Positions 25,633-34,931 of a DNA stretch of 64,000 nucleotides are shown here, piece after piece. Under the pieces are notes generated by a model. That model ran no database searches. It was not told where the DNA came from and saw nothing but the letters and a program-made list of their open reading frames with translations. Made by a program: the position numbers and the translations under genes. The stretch is from Geminicoccus sp036263595 (GTDB lineage: Bacteria > Pseudomonadota > Alphaproteobacteria > Geminicoccales > Geminicoccaceae): the NCBI RefSeq assembly GCF_036263595.1, contig NZ_DATAGQ010000200.1, positions 19,788 through 83,787 of the forward strand, in the 5' to 3' direction. Within the stretch, counting starts at the first letter, position 1, and the number at the start of each line of letters is the position of its first letter.

Positions 25633-27396
25633 ATGTCCTCTCGCAATGGCGCCGACATCCTGATCGACAGCCTGATCGCCTGGGGCGTCGACACGATCTT
25701 CGGCATGCCCGGTGACGGCATCAACGGCATCATGGAGTCGATCCGCCACCACCAGGGCAGGATCCGCTTCATTCAGGTGCGCCACGAGGAGTCGGCAGCA
25801 CTCATGGCCTGCGCCCACGCCAAGATCACCGGGCGGCTGGGCTGCTGCCTGGCCACCACCGGTCCCGGCGGAGTCCACCTGCTGAACGGCCTCTATGACG
25901 CCGCCTTCGACGGCGCGCCCGTGATCGCCGTGACCGGCCTGCCCTATCACGACCTGGTCGATACCGGCACGCAGCAGGACATCGACCACACCAAGCTGTT
26001 CCAGGACGTGGCGCTCTACACCGCGCGGATCATGAGCCCGGCCCATGTCGAGAATGTCGTGGCGCTGGCCTGCCGCACCGCGCTCGCCGGTCGCGGCGTG
26101 GCCCATGTCGCGATCGCCGTGGATGTGCAGGAGGATTCCGAAGACTCGGTCGAGCCCTCGCCCCGCAATGTCGGCCACCACACGAGCTTCGCTCGCGCCG
26201 ACGAGCTGCGCGTTCCCCATCCCGAGGACATCGAGCGCGCGGCCGCCATCCTGAACGGCGGCCAGCGCATCGCGATCCTGGCCGGACAGGGCGCCAAGGG
26301 TGCCAAGGAGGAGCTCCTGCGCACGGCGGACCTTCTCGGCGCTCCAATCATCAAGGCGCTGCTCGGCAAGTCGGTCGTGCCCGACAGCCACCCGCTCACC
26401 ACGGGCGGGGTCGGGCTGCTGGGCACCCGGCCGTCCCAGGACGCGCTGGAGAACTGCGACACGCTGCTGATCGTGGGCTCGACCTTTCCCTATATCGAAT
26501 ACTATCCCAAGCCCGGCCAGGCCCGCGGCGTGCAGATCGACCGTGACCCCACCCGCATCGGTCTGCGCTTTCCAGTCGAGGTCGGCTTGGCCGGCGATGC
26601 CCGCGCCGCGCTGGAACTGCTGAACGCCAGGCTCGCCCGCAAGGACGATCGCAGCTTCCTGGAACAGGCGCAGGCGGGGATGGCCGAGTGGCGGGAACTG
26701 CTGCGCTCGTCGGTGGAGCGGCCGGGTGCGCCGATGAAGCCTGGCCGTATCGCCCGCGACCTCGGCGACCGCCTGGCCGACGATGCCATCGTCGCCTGGG
26801 ACAGCGGGCACAATACCGGTCTCCTCGCCCGCTACGTGGAAGCCAGGCCCGGCCAGGAGTTCTTCGGCTCGGGCCTCCTGGCCACGATGGCCTGCGGCAT
26901 CCCCTATGCCGTCGCCGCCGCCCTGGCCTTCCCCGGCCGTCAGGTCGTCGCCTTCGTCGGCGACGGCGGCCTCGCCATGCTGCTGGGCGAGCTTGCCACG
27001 GTCGTGCGCTACCGGCTGCCGATCAAGATCGTGGTCGTGAAGAACAACACGCTGGGCCAGATCAAGTGGGAGCAGATGCAGTTCCTGGGCAACCCGGAGT
27101 ATGAGTGCGACCTGACGCCGATCGACTTCGCGAAGGTCGCCGAGGGCTTCGGCATCCGCTCGTTCCGGGTGGAGGATCCGGACGCCTGCGGCCTGACGCT
27201 CGACGAGGCGCTGGCCCATCCCGGCCCCGCTTTGGTCGAGGCGGTGATTGATCCGAACGAGCCGTTCCTCCCGCCCAAGCGCCGGGAGAACTACGTGAAG
27301 AACCTCGAAAAGGCGCTCGAGGCCGGCACGCCCGGGCGCGAGGAGCTGCAAAAGGCGCTGGCCGAGGAGCCGTCCCGCAGCCTCCTCCGGGCTTGA
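25633..27396 (+). CDS. ThDP-dependent pyruvate oxidase/dehydrogenase-like enzyme
   Basis: 587 residues in the three-domain thiamine-diphosphate layout. The N-terminal Pyr domain has FGMPGDGINGIMESI and the catalytic glutamate in RHEESAALMACAHAK; TTGPGGVHLLNGLYDA follows. The central domain is at about 195-330, and the PP domain has GDGGLAMLLGEL with the paired asparagines in VVKNNTLGQ. It resembles PoxB-type pyruvate:quinone oxidoreductase more than acetolactate synthase, because it keeps the TGTQQDIDHTKLFQDV segment. The C-terminal tail is charged and slightly longer than in PoxB; whether it binds membrane is unclear. AGGGAAA precedes the ATG. Confidence 0.85.
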   Translation: MSSRNGADILIDSLIAWGVDTIFGMPGDGINGIMESIRHHQGRIRFIQVRHEESAALMACAHAKITGRLGCCLATTGPGGVHLLNGLYDAAFDGAPVIAVTGLPYHDLVDTGTQQDIDHTKLFQDVALYTARIMSPAHVENVVALACRTALAGRGVAHVAIAVDVQEDSEDSVEPSPRNVGHHTSFARADELRVPHPEDIERAAAILNGGQRIAILAGQGAKGAKEELLRTADLLGAPIIKALLGKSVVPDSHPLTTGGVGLLGTRPSQDALENCDTLLIVGSTFPYIEYYPKPGQARGVQIDRDPTRIGLRFPVEVGLAGDARAALELLNARLARKDDRSFLEQAQAGMAEWRELLRSSVERPGAPMKPGRIARDLGDRLADDAIVAWDSGHNTGLLARYVEARPGQEFFGSGLLATMACGIPYAVAAALAFPGRQVVAFVGDGGLAMLLGELATVVRYRLPIKIVVVKNNTLGQIKWEQMQFLGNPEYECDLTPIDFAKVAEGFGIRSFRVEDPDACGLTLDEALAHPGPALVEAVIDPNEPFLPPKRRENYVKNLEKALEAGTPGREELQKALAEEPSRSLLRA

Positions 27397-27426
27397 GATC
27401 CGCTCGACGCAGAAGGACCCGCTCCA

Positions 27427-28719
27427 ATGACATTTCGTGACGATTTGTGCCTGGGCCGGCGCAGCCTGATCGCCGTCGGCGGGCTGGGTCTCGTGGGGAC
27501 CGCGCTGAGCGGCACGGCGCACGCCCAGCTTCCCGGCCCGACACCGGTCGACATCGGCAAGGTCGAGAACGGCAAGGTCACCTTCCCGAACTGGCGCGGC
27601 CAGTCGGATCGGCCCTCACCGCCCCCGCCGGCACCTCTTCCACCGGAAGAGCGCGTCGGTTTCGCCATCGTCGGCCTAGGGCGCCTGTCCCTTGAGGAAC
27701 TCCTGCCGGCGTTCGCCGAATGCAAGCGTGCCAGGCCCGTCCCCCTTGTTTCCGGCACGCCTGACAAGGCGGCGGCCGTGGCCGCGCAGTACGGCATCGA
27801 TCCCGACGCCATCTACGACTACGACTCGTTCGACCGGATCAAGGACAACCCGGACGTCCAGGTCGTGTATGTCGTCGTCCCCAACGGCCTGCACCGTGAT
27901 TTCACCCTGCGCGCCGCCAACGCCGGCAAGCACGTGCTGACCGAGAAGCCCATGGCGAACAACTCCGCCGAGGCCCGCGACATGATCGAGGGGTGCAGGC
28001 GGGCCAGGGTCAAGCTGATGGTGGCCTATCGCTGCCAGTACGAGCCGAACAACCGTGCCGCCATCGAGATGGTGCGCGGCGGCGAGCTGGGCGGCCTGCG
28101 CTTCATCGAGGCGACCAACACCCAGACGATGGGTCCGGGCAACCAGTGGCGCTTTCGCAAGGCGCTGACCGGCGGCGGCGCCCTGCCCGACATCGGCATC
28201 TACTGCCTGAACGCGGCGCGCTACCTCACCGGCGAGGAGCCGGTGGAGGTGCAGGGACGCATCTTCACTCCACCTGGCGACGAGCGCTATGCCGAGGTCG
28301 AGGAGACCGTCTCGTTCACGCTCCGCTTCCCTTCCGGCGTGATCGCGAACTGTGCCACGTCCTATGGTGCCCATGAGAACAAGGACCTGCGGGTCCATGG
28401 CGAGAAGGGCTCGATCGACCTGCAGCGTGCCTTCGCCTACGAGGGCCAGCGCCTTCAGCTTGCCCGGCGTGCCGGCGAGGCCGAGGGCATCGAGGAACGC
28501 CGCCTGGGCCAGAAGAATCAGTTCGCGCTCGAGATCGACCACATGGCGCAGTGCGTCCTGGAGGACCGGATGCCGCACACGCCGGGCGAGGAAGGACTGC
28601 AGGACCATCTCCTGATGGAGGCGATCTACCGCTCCGCCGGGGAGAACGTGCCCGTCCGGCTGGAGCCGGTGCAGGGCCTGGACACAACCCGCGGTCCGGC
28701 GCCGGCCCAGGAAAGCTGA
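27427..28719 (+). CDS. Tat-exported glucose-fructose oxidoreductase-like (Gfo/Idh/MocA) protein
   Basis: 430 residues. A twin-arginine signal, LGRRSLIAVGGLGLVG, ends around AHA (residues 34-36). A proline-rich linker (SDRPSPPPPAPLPPEE) leads into a Rossmann domain, FAIVGLGRLSLEELLP; the catalytic lysine is in LTEKPMANN, and the GFO_IDH_MocA C-terminal domain follows with GGGALPDIGIYCLNAARYL. Zymomonas GFOR is the closest known type: a periplasmic enzyme with tightly bound NADP that oxidises glucose while reducing fructose. Here the substrate is unproven. It follows the ThDP enzyme by 30 bases, with AGAAGGA before the ATG. Confidence 0.88.
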   Translation: MTFRDDLCLGRRSLIAVGGLGLVGTALSGTAHAQLPGPTPVDIGKVENGKVTFPNWRGQSDRPSPPPPAPLPPEERVGFAIVGLGRLSLEELLPAFAECKRARPVPLVSGTPDKAAAVAAQYGIDPDAIYDYDSFDRIKDNPDVQVVYVVVPNGLHRDFTLRAANAGKHVLTEKPMANNSAEARDMIEGCRRARVKLMVAYRCQYEPNNRAAIEMVRGGELGGLRFIEATNTQTMGPGNQWRFRKALTGGGALPDIGIYCLNAARYLTGEEPVEVQGRIFTPPGDERYAEVEETVSFTLRFPSGVIANCATSYGAHENKDLRVHGEKGSIDLQRAFAYEGQRLQLARRAGEAEGIEERRLGQKNQFALEIDHMAQCVLEDRMPHTPGEEGLQDHLLMEAIYRSAGENVPVRLEPVQGLDTTRGPAPAQES

Positions 28720-28821
28720 GCGCTGGCATGATGACGGTGCGCTAGCTACCCTGCCGGAAACGGCAACGGGAGAGCCGCGTGAGCGGGCATGTTCTGCGCG
28801 GCGCGCCATGATGCGCCGTCC

Positions 28822-29832
28822 ATGAAGCGATGCGCAGGCTGCATTGCGCTCCTGCTGTCCTTTCTCCTGTCCGGTTGCGGCGGCGGATGGCAGTCGGCGC
28901 TCGATCCCAAGGGACCCGGCGCGTCCGAGCTTGCCTGGCTGATCTGGAGCTTTACCGGCCTCCTCGGCGCCATCTGGCTGGCCGTGCTGGCAGCTGTGGG
29001 CCTGACCGTGCTCAGGCGCCGCGCCGACACCCTCCTGCCGCCGCCCACGTCGGCCCCGAGGGAGCAGCGCAGCGTCGTGATCGTGACGGCCCTGGCCGTG
29101 CTGACGGTCCTGGTCGTGCTGGTCCTGACCGGGCTCAGCTTCGTCGTGCAGCGCCGGCTCTACGCTGCGAGCGAGGGCGCCGTAACCATCCGGGCGGTCG
29201 GCTACCAGTGGTGGTGGGAGTTCAACTACGGAACCGACGGAACTCCGGAATCCTTCACGACCGCCAACGAGATCCATGTTCCCCTGGGCGTGCCGGTCAG
29301 GATCGCGCTTGAAAGCGACGACGTCATCCACTCCTTCTGGGTGCCGAACCTGATCGGCAAGCAGGACCTCATCCCCAGCCAGACCAACGAGCTGACCTTC
29401 ACCGCCACACAAGCTGGGATCTATCGCGGCCAGTGCGCCGAGTTCTGCGGCCTCCAGCACGCCCATATGGGCCTGATCGTGGTGGTCGAGGACGAGGCCG
29501 CCTTCCAGGCCTGGCAGGAGCAGCAGCGCCGCCCCGCGCAAGTGCCGGCCGAGCCCGAGCGACAGAAGGGCCAGGAGGTGTTCCTCCAGCAGGCCTGCAT
29601 CATGTGCCACACGATCCGCGGCACGCCTGCCATCAGCCGGGAAGGACCCGACCTCACCCACATCGGCAGCCGGCTCCAGCTGGCCGCGGCGACCCTGCCG
29701 CTCACCCGCGGATCGCTGGCCGCCTGGATCGCCGACCCGCACGGCATCAAGCCCGGCGTCCACATGCCGGCCGTCCCGCTCGAACCGGACCAGCTGAACG
29801 CGCTGGCGGCCTATCTGGAGGGCCTTCGTTGA
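28822..29832 (+). CDS. Cytochrome c oxidase subunit II with fused cytochrome c (CoxM/caa3 type)
   Basis: 336 residues. A lipoprotein signal has the lipobox LLSGC (Cys19); two membrane helices follow (about 36-64 and 86-110), then the CuA domain with GYQWWWEF, His170, and the CuA loop CAEFCGLQHAHM (Cys205, Cys209, His213, Met216). A C-terminal cytochrome c domain has CIMCH (259-263). This is the caa3/CoxM architecture: the fused haem c passes electrons to CuA. An upstream in-frame ATG at 28789 is an alternative start. The TGA overlaps the TTG start of subunit I. Confidence 0.92.
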   Translation: MKRCAGCIALLLSFLLSGCGGGWQSALDPKGPGASELAWLIWSFTGLLGAIWLAVLAAVGLTVLRRRADTLLPPPTSAPREQRSVVIVTALAVLTVLVVLVLTGLSFVVQRRLYAASEGAVTIRAVGYQWWWEFNYGTDGTPESFTTANEIHVPLGVPVRIALESDDVIHSFWVPNLIGKQDLIPSQTNELTFTATQAGIYRGQCAEFCGLQHAHMGLIVVVEDEAAFQAWQEQQRRPAQVPAEPERQKGQEVFLQQACIMCHTIRGTPAISREGPDLTHIGSRLQLAAATLPLTRGSLAAWIADPHGIKPGVHMPAVPLEPDQLNALAAYLEGLR

Positions 29833-31742
29833 GCGAAAGCATCGCCGACGAGGATGTCCGTGATGGCGACCTGGACGGCCCGGAGCTGCAGGCGCGCCTG
29901 GCGAAGACCTGGGGGACCGGGCCGGGCCTCCTGGGCCAGCTCACCACCGTCGACCACAAGGTGATCGGCAAGCGCTTCATCGTCACCGCCTTCACCTTCC
30001 TGTTCCTGGGCGGCCTGTTGTCCATGGCGATCCGCCTGCAGCTCAGTGCGCCCGAGAACGACCTGATCGGGCCGGATCTGTACAACCAGATCTTCACCAT
30101 GCACGGCTCGACCATGATGTTCCTGTTCGCCGTGCCGGTCATGGAGACCATGGCGGTCTACCTGGTCCCGCTCATGGTCGGCACGCGCAACATCGCCTTC
30201 CCCCGCCTGAACGCGCTCAGCTACTGGGTCTACCTGTTCGGCGGCACGTTCCTGTGGCTGGCCTTCCTGGTGAACGTGGCGCCGGACGTCGGCTGGTTCG
30301 CCTACGTGCCCCTGTCCAGCCTCGAATACTCGCCGACCAAGCGCACCGATGTCTGGGCGCAGATGATCACCTTCACCGAGCTGTCCGCCATCCTCGTGGC
30401 GATCAGCGTGATCGTGACGATCTTCAAGCAGCGGGCACCCGGCATGTCGCTCGACCGCATGCCGGTCCTCGTCTGGGCGATGCTGGTGGTCTCCTTCCTG
30501 ATCCTGTTCGCCATGCCGGCCATCATGGTGGCCTCCACTTCGCTGATCCTGGACCGGCTGGTCAGCACCCAGTTCTTCAACCCGGACAATGGCGGCAACG
30601 CGCTGCTCTGGCAGCACCTGTTCTGGTTCTTCGGCCATCCCGAGGTCTACATCATCTTCCTGCCCGGTGCCGGCATGGTGTCGATGATCGTGGAAACCTT
30701 CAGCCGGCGGCCGGTGTTCGGCTACATGGGCGTGGTGCTCTCGCTCTTCGCCATCGGCTTCCTCTCGTTCGGCCTGTGGGTGCACCACATGTTCGTGACG
30801 GGCATCCCGCAGCTTGGTGCGAGCTTCTTCACCGCTTCCAGCATGCTGATCGCCGTGCCCGCGGGCATCCAGATCTTCTGCTGGATCGCCACCATGGCCA
30901 CCGGTCGGGTGGTCCTGCGCACGCCCATGCTGTTCGTGCTGGGATTCTTCTTCATCTTCGTGCTGGGCGGCATGACGGGGGTCATGGTCGCCTCGGTCCC
31001 GCTCGATACCCAGGTCCACGACACCTACTTCGTCGTGGCGCACTTCCACTACGTGCTGATCGGCGGGGCCGTCTTTCCGCTGCTCGGCGCCATCTACTAC
31101 TGGTTCCCCAAGATCACCGGCCGGATGCTGTCCGAGCGCCTGGGTGCCTGGCACTTCTGGCTGGCCTTCGTCGGCTTCAACGTCACCTTCTTTCCCATGC
31201 ACATCCTGGGCCTGCAGGGGATGCCCCGGCGCATCTACACCTACCAGCCGGACCTGCCCTGGACGCACCTCAACCTCCTGGTCTCGGCCGGCAGCCTCGT
31301 GCTGTTCGCGAGCTTCGCCCTGTTCGCCTGGAACGTCGCCAAGAGCTGGCGCTACGGCTCGTTGGCCGGCGACAATCCCTGGGAAGCCGGCACGCTGGAA
31401 TGGGCGACGGCCTCGCCGCCGCTCCCGCACAATTTCGACCGCACGCCGGTCGTCACCAGCCGCGAGCCGCTATGGGCGGACCGGGACAGCCTGCCGGTCG
31501 CGACCGGCTTGAGCGTGGACAACCGGGAAGTCGTGGTCACGGCCCTGACCGACGCACGCGCCCAGTTGCGCGAATCCTCGCCGGAGCCGTCGATCTGGCC
31601 GCTCATCACCGCGATCGCCATCACGATCGCCTTCGTCGCCTCCATCTTCACGCCCTGGGCGGCCGTCTGGGGCTCGGCGCTCATCGCCATTCCCGTCACC
31701 TGCTGGTTCTGGCCCAAGGGCGACAAGGAGGACGAGCAGTGA
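29829..31742 (+). CDS. Cytochrome c oxidase subunit I, lacking canonical proton-channel residues
   Basis: 637 residues, about twelve to fourteen membrane helices. The binuclear-centre segment FGHPEVY gives CuB His270, Glu272 and the crosslink tyrosine; MHGSTMM carries the low-spin haem histidine and HDTYFVVAHFHYV the C-terminal haem ligands. Two residues normal in A-type oxidases are changed: the D-channel entry aspartate (GAPDMAFPR in Paracoccus) is Asn121 in GTRNIAFPR, and the K-channel lysine (PTGIKVF) is Gln348 in PAGIQIF. The start is a TTG overlapping the coxB stop; no other suitable start precedes the family sequence. It reduces O2 to water. Confidence 0.9.
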   Translation: MSESIADEDVRDGDLDGPELQARLAKTWGTGPGLLGQLTTVDHKVIGKRFIVTAFTFLFLGGLLSMAIRLQLSAPENDLIGPDLYNQIFTMHGSTMMFLFAVPVMETMAVYLVPLMVGTRNIAFPRLNALSYWVYLFGGTFLWLAFLVNVAPDVGWFAYVPLSSLEYSPTKRTDVWAQMITFTELSAILVAISVIVTIFKQRAPGMSLDRMPVLVWAMLVVSFLILFAMPAIMVASTSLILDRLVSTQFFNPDNGGNALLWQHLFWFFGHPEVYIIFLPGAGMVSMIVETFSRRPVFGYMGVVLSLFAIGFLSFGLWVHHMFVTGIPQLGASFFTASSMLIAVPAGIQIFCWIATMATGRVVLRTPMLFVLGFFFIFVLGGMTGVMVASVPLDTQVHDTYFVVAHFHYVLIGGAVFPLLGAIYYWFPKITGRMLSERLGAWHFWLAFVGFNVTFFPMHILGLQGMPRRIYTYQPDLPWTHLNLLVSAGSLVLFASFALFAWNVAKSWRYGSLAGDNPWEAGTLEWATASPPLPHNFDRTPVVTSREPLWADRDSLPVATGLSVDNREVVVTALTDARAQLRESSPEPSIWPLITAIAITIAFVASIFTPWAAVWGSALIAIPVTCWFWPKGDKEDEQ

Positions 31743-32338
31743 GGACCCATCCGGTCGAGGACGTTTCCCGGCTGCCGACCTACGGCTTCGGCCCGGTCAG
31801 CCCGATGTGGTGGGGGACGCTCGGCCTGTTCGCCGTGGAAGGCATGGGCTTCGTGCTCGCCATCGGCATGTATCTCTATCTCTGGTTCGTGGCTCCCCAG
31901 CCGCCCCCGGGCCTGCCAGCACCCAGCCATTGGCCCGGCACGCTGGCCCTCCTGGCCCTGCTCGCATCCTGGTGGCCGAACGCCCTCGCGGCAAAGGCCG
32001 GCAAGGAGGAGGACCTGCCGCGCGTGCGCGTCCTCCTGGTGATCATGACGCTGGTGGCGCTCGTGATCATCGGCATCCGCTTCTACGAGTTCTGGAACCT
32101 GCCGTTTAGCTGGGACGCCAACGGCTATGCCTCGACCGTCTGGTTCATCCTTGGCCTCCATGCGGCTCATGTCATCACCGATGCCGGCGACACGATCGTG
32201 CTGGCCGTCCTGATGTTCACCCGTCATGGCCACGGCAAGCGCTTCAGCGACGTGCACGACAACGCCTTCTACTGGTATTTCGTGATCGTCACCTGGATCC
32301 CGCTCTATCTGCTGATCTACTGGTTTCCGAGGATATAG
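31739..32338 (+). CDS. Cytochrome c oxidase subunit III (CoxO-like)
   Basis: 199 residues with five membrane segments, the short form of subunit III lacking the first two helices. Family features are LGLFAVEGMGFVLAIGMYLY, RFYEFWNLPF, and FILGLHAAHVITDAGDTIV, followed by AFYWYFVIVTWIPLYLLIYW. The GTG start overlaps the subunit I stop (GTGA). Subunit III stabilises the oxidase core and helps proton uptake on the D pathway, which is interesting here because subunit I lacks the D-channel aspartate. Confidence 0.87.
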   Translation: MRTHPVEDVSRLPTYGFGPVSPMWWGTLGLFAVEGMGFVLAIGMYLYLWFVAPQPPPGLPAPSHWPGTLALLALLASWWPNALAAKAGKEEDLPRVRVLLVIMTLVALVIIGIRFYEFWNLPFSWDANGYASTVWFILGLHAAHVITDAGDTIVLAVLMFTRHGHGKRFSDVHDNAFYWYFVIVTWIPLYLLIYWFPRI

Positions 32339-32343
32339 CCGCC

Positions 32344-32694
32344 ATGGCCGGGTGGTCCGCGCTCCGCGTTCCCTGGGCCGGCCTTCTGGCAGGTCCCGCC
32401 GCGCTCGTGGTCAACCTGCAGGCCAGCTATGCCATGGCCGGCTGGACCTGCGCGGCCGGCAGCCTGCCGATCCTGACCATGTCGGCCATGCTGCTGATGG
32501 TGGCACTGGGTGGCGCATGGCTCTCGTGGTGCGCCTGGCATGACCGGCCCCATGACGTGCCGCTGGACGATTCGACGAGCCGCCAGCCGCTCAATCTGAT
32601 CGCCGCGGCTGGCGTGTTCCTCGGGTGCCTGTTCTCGCTGGTGATCGTGCTGCAGGCTTCCGCGACGTTCGTCCTGGACGGCTGCATCCGATGA
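32344..32694 (+). CDS. Small membrane protein of the oxidase cluster (CoxP-like position)
   Basis: 116 residues with three hydrophobic segments (about 12-32, 40-64 and 84-110). It lies 5 bases after subunit III and overlaps the ctaG start (ATGA), so it belongs to the oxidase operon. Its position matches the small fourth product of coxMNOP-type clusters. The sequence has no catalytic motif; a cysteine near each end (TCAAG and the C-terminal GCIR) may matter for metal or disulfide. A structural subunit or an assembly factor are both possible. Confidence 0.65.
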   Translation: MAGWSALRVPWAGLLAGPAALVVNLQASYAMAGWTCAAGSLPILTMSAMLLMVALGGAWLSWCAWHDRPHDVPLDDSTSRQPLNLIAAAGVFLGCLFSLVIVLQASATFVLDGCIR

Positions 32695-33584
32695 CATGGC
32701 TGCCGGCCCTTCTCATGCTCCTCGTGACGACCCCGGCCATGGCCCATGGCGGCGTCCCCGACGATCACCCGTGGAGCCTGGACCTCCCGGTTGTCATTCC
32801 CCTCTGCCTGAGCGCCGGCCTCTACCTCGTCGGGACGATCCGGCTATGGCGTCGTGCCGGCCGCGGGCGCGGCGTCCGCCGCTGGCAGGCAGGCTGCTTT
32901 TGGGCAGGCTGGTCGATCCTGGCGCTGACGCTCCTCTCCCCCCTGGCCTCCCTGTCCGACCAGCTCTTCGTCGCGCACATGATCGAGCACGAGATCATGG
33001 TGACGATCGCGGCGCCGCTCCTGGTGGCCTCGCGCCCGATCGGCGCGTTCCTGTGGGCGTTCCCGACCGGCTGGCGGCGCAGGCTGGGCCGGCTCGGCGG
33101 CAGCAAGCTGGTGGCGGGCTCCTGGGCGATCCTTACCGGCGCTGCCATGGCCACCTGTCTCCATGGTGCCGCCTTATGGGTGTGGCACGTCCCGGCCTTG
33201 TTCGCGGCAGCCCTGGCGAGCGAGCCGGTCCACTGGCTGCAGCATCTGAGCTTCTTTTTGACTGCCCTCCTGTTCTGGCAGTCGCTGCTGTCGGCCCGGG
33301 CGGCGCGGATCGGCCATGGCACAGCCCTGCTCTGGCTGTTCGTCACCATCCTCCACACCGCTTTCCTGGGCATCCTCCTGGCCCTTTCCCCCACCCCGTG
33401 GATCCCGCGCCAGACCGACCTCCTGGCCGGCTTCGGTCTGACGCCGCTGGAGGACCAGCAACTGGCCGGCCTGGTCATGTGGGTGCCGGGCGGGTTGATC
33501 TATACGGCCGTGGCGCTGGCGCTGGCTGCCCGCTGGATCCGCGGTGCCGGCGAGCAGGCGCGACGGAGGCAGGCCCATGCTTGA
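32691..33584 (+). CDS. CtaG (caa3-type) oxidase assembly protein
   Basis: 297 residues, caa3_CtaG family with seven membrane segments. Conserved features are LSPLASLSDQLFVAHMIEHEIMV split over a helix (about 85-107), HGAALWVWHVPALFAAAL, and histidines in EPVHWLQHLSFF that could bind copper. It helps insert copper into the caa3-type oxidase encoded upstream. The start ATG overlaps the stop of the small membrane protein, and its own stop lies inside the next cytochrome gene. Confidence 0.88.
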   Translation: MTWLPALLMLLVTTPAMAHGGVPDDHPWSLDLPVVIPLCLSAGLYLVGTIRLWRRAGRGRGVRRWQAGCFWAGWSILALTLLSPLASLSDQLFVAHMIEHEIMVTIAAPLLVASRPIGAFLWAFPTGWRRRLGRLGGSKLVAGSWAILTGAAMATCLHGAALWVWHVPALFAAALASEPVHWLQHLSFFLTALLFWQSLLSARAARIGHGTALLWLFVTILHTAFLGILLALSPTPWIPRQTDLLAGFGLTPLEDQQLAGLVMWVPGGLIYTAVALALAARWIRGAGEQARRRQAHA

Positions 33585-33963
33585 GCGTCGGACGCTGTGG
33601 CTGCTGGCAGGCCTGGCAGCGGGCATCGTCGCCGGCGGAGCCATGGGCGGCCTGGCCGCGTCGTTCTCCTCGCTGCCCTCGTTCAAGAACCGGCCCTCGC
33701 CGGCCGTCGAGCTGATCCGCCGCTACGGCTGTGCCGGCTGCCACCAGATCCCCGGCGTACCCGCCGCCCGCGGCAGGGTCGGCCCGCCGCTCGAAGGCGT
33801 CGGCGACCGGCGCTATTTGGCTGGCACCATCCAGAACTCGCCTGAGAACCTGGTTGACTGGATCGTCGACCCCCGCTCGATGGTCCCCCACACCGCCATG
33901 CCCATGACCGGGATCAGCGAGCCGGAGGCACGGACGGTCGCGCAGTATCTCCTGGCCCATTGA
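33577..33963 (+). CDS. Membrane-anchored or exported cytochrome c
   Basis: 128 residues. An uncleaved or cleaved N-terminal hydrophobic segment (LWLLAGLAAGIVAGGAMGG) precedes one haem c motif, CAGCH, and a candidate axial methionine in TAMPMTGISEPEA. The ATG at 33577, with GGAGGC upstream, overlaps the ctaG stop, so it closes the oxidase operon. It probably carries electrons to the fused cytochrome domain of subunit II. The last 50 bases overlap the convergent LysR gene. Confidence 0.87.
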   Translation: MLERRTLWLLAGLAAGIVAGGAMGGLAASFSSLPSFKNRPSPAVELIRRYGCAGCHQIPGVPAARGRVGPPLEGVGDRRYLAGTIQNSPENLVDWIVDPRSMVPHTAMPMTGISEPEARTVAQYLLAH

Positions 33964-34888
33964 CACTGCCCTCCAGCCGTCCGCGCAGCCCGGCCAGGCG
34001 TTCGGCCGCGAAACCCAGGAAGGCCCGTACCCTGGCCGTCCGGCGCAGGTCGGGGTGCGTGATCAGCCAGAGCGCCGTCTCCATCTCGGCCAGCGGCCCA
34101 GCGACGCGCTGCAGCCCCGCAAGGCCATCGGCCAGGAAGCAGGGCAGTGCCGCCAGGCCCAGCCCCGCCTGGCAGGCGGCTGCCAGCGCCAGGAGCGAGT
34201 TGGCGCGGTAGACGACCCGCTCGGCCGGCACGTTCGCCGCGATCCAGCGCGCCGAGCGCAGGTGACCAAGCGTATCGTCCGGCGCCACCCAATCAGCTTC
34301 CTCCAGCCGTCCGTCCGGCACCATCATTCCACAAGCCGCATAGATCGCGGTGCCGATCGTGCCGATCCGCCGCGCCACCAGTCCCTCGGGCGCATGAGCG
34401 GCCGGACGGATGGCCACGTCCGCATCGCGCTTGGTCAGCGTGAAGAAGGCGTTGGCACCGGCCAGTTCCAGCACGATTCCGGGATGCACCTGCCGGAACT
34501 CGGCGAGGACGGGGGTGAGCAGCGGCACCAGCGTGTCGGTGGTGGTCACCCGCACCACGCCGGTCGGCCGGATGTCCTTGCCGGCCAGCCGGCGCTCCAG
34601 GTCCGCCAGGTCCTGCAGGAGGCGGGCCGCCGTCGCCACGGCATCCTCGCCCGCGGACGTAGCGACATAGCCGTCGCGGCCGCGCTCGAACAGCCGCACG
34701 CCAAGCCGCTCCTCCATCTGTCCCAGCCGGCGCCAGGCACTCGAATGGTCCATGTGGAGCCGCCGTGCCGCTCCCGTCAGCGAGCCGGCTTCCTCCACCG
34801 CCGCCAGCAGGCGCAGATCGTCCACCGCGATGAGACTTTGCAGCTTCTGCAAGCTCGTCTTGTCCAGCCGCCATGTTCTCTTGCACAC
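33914..34888 (-). CDS. LysR-family transcriptional regulator
   Basis: 324 residues with a GTG start. The N-terminal winged HTH spans about 22-82 (DDLRLLAAVEEAGSLTGAARR, split by position, then GQMEERLGVRLFER), followed by a periplasmic-binding-like effector domain from about residue 108 (GVVRVTTTDTLVPLLTPVL). A later GTG at 34825 would put the HTH closer to the N-terminus, as is usual in the family, so the start is uncertain. It is divergent from the two GST genes, 43 bases away, and LysR regulators commonly control their divergent neighbour. The effector is unknown. Confidence 0.85.
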   Translation of the reverse strand: MCKRTWRLDKTSLQKLQSLIAVDDLRLLAAVEEAGSLTGAARRLHMDHSSAWRRLGQMEERLGVRLFERGRDGYVATSAGEDAVATAARLLQDLADLERRLAGKDIRPTGVVRVTTTDTLVPLLTPVLAEFRQVHPGIVLELAGANAFFTLTKRDADVAIRPAAHAPEGLVARRIGTIGTAIYAACGMMVPDGRLEEADWVAPDDTLGHLRSARWIAANVPAERVVYRANSLLALAAACQAGLGLAALPCFLADGLAGLQRVAGPLAEMETALWLITHPDLRRTARVRAFLGFAAERLAGLRGRLEGSVNGPGDTARPSVPPAR

Positions 34889-34931
34889 CGATCAAAGCAC
34901 AATGGCGGTCACGATCAATGGAGGACCCGCC

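Noticed and set aside
25393..27522. 709-codon open frame on the minus strand opposite the ThDP enzyme
   Set aside because: Codon-position GC pattern of a mirror frame; no family motifs, while the plus strand carries a full ThDP enzyme.
27676..29763. 695-codon minus-strand open frame opposite the GFOR-like and coxB genes
   Set aside because: It spans two well-supported plus-strand genes and their gap; the translation is histidine/glycine/alanine-rich without domains.
29811..31430. 539-codon minus-strand open frame opposite coxA
   Set aside because: Composition (E, D, H, Q, R-rich with no hydrophobic core) is the antisense of a membrane protein gene.
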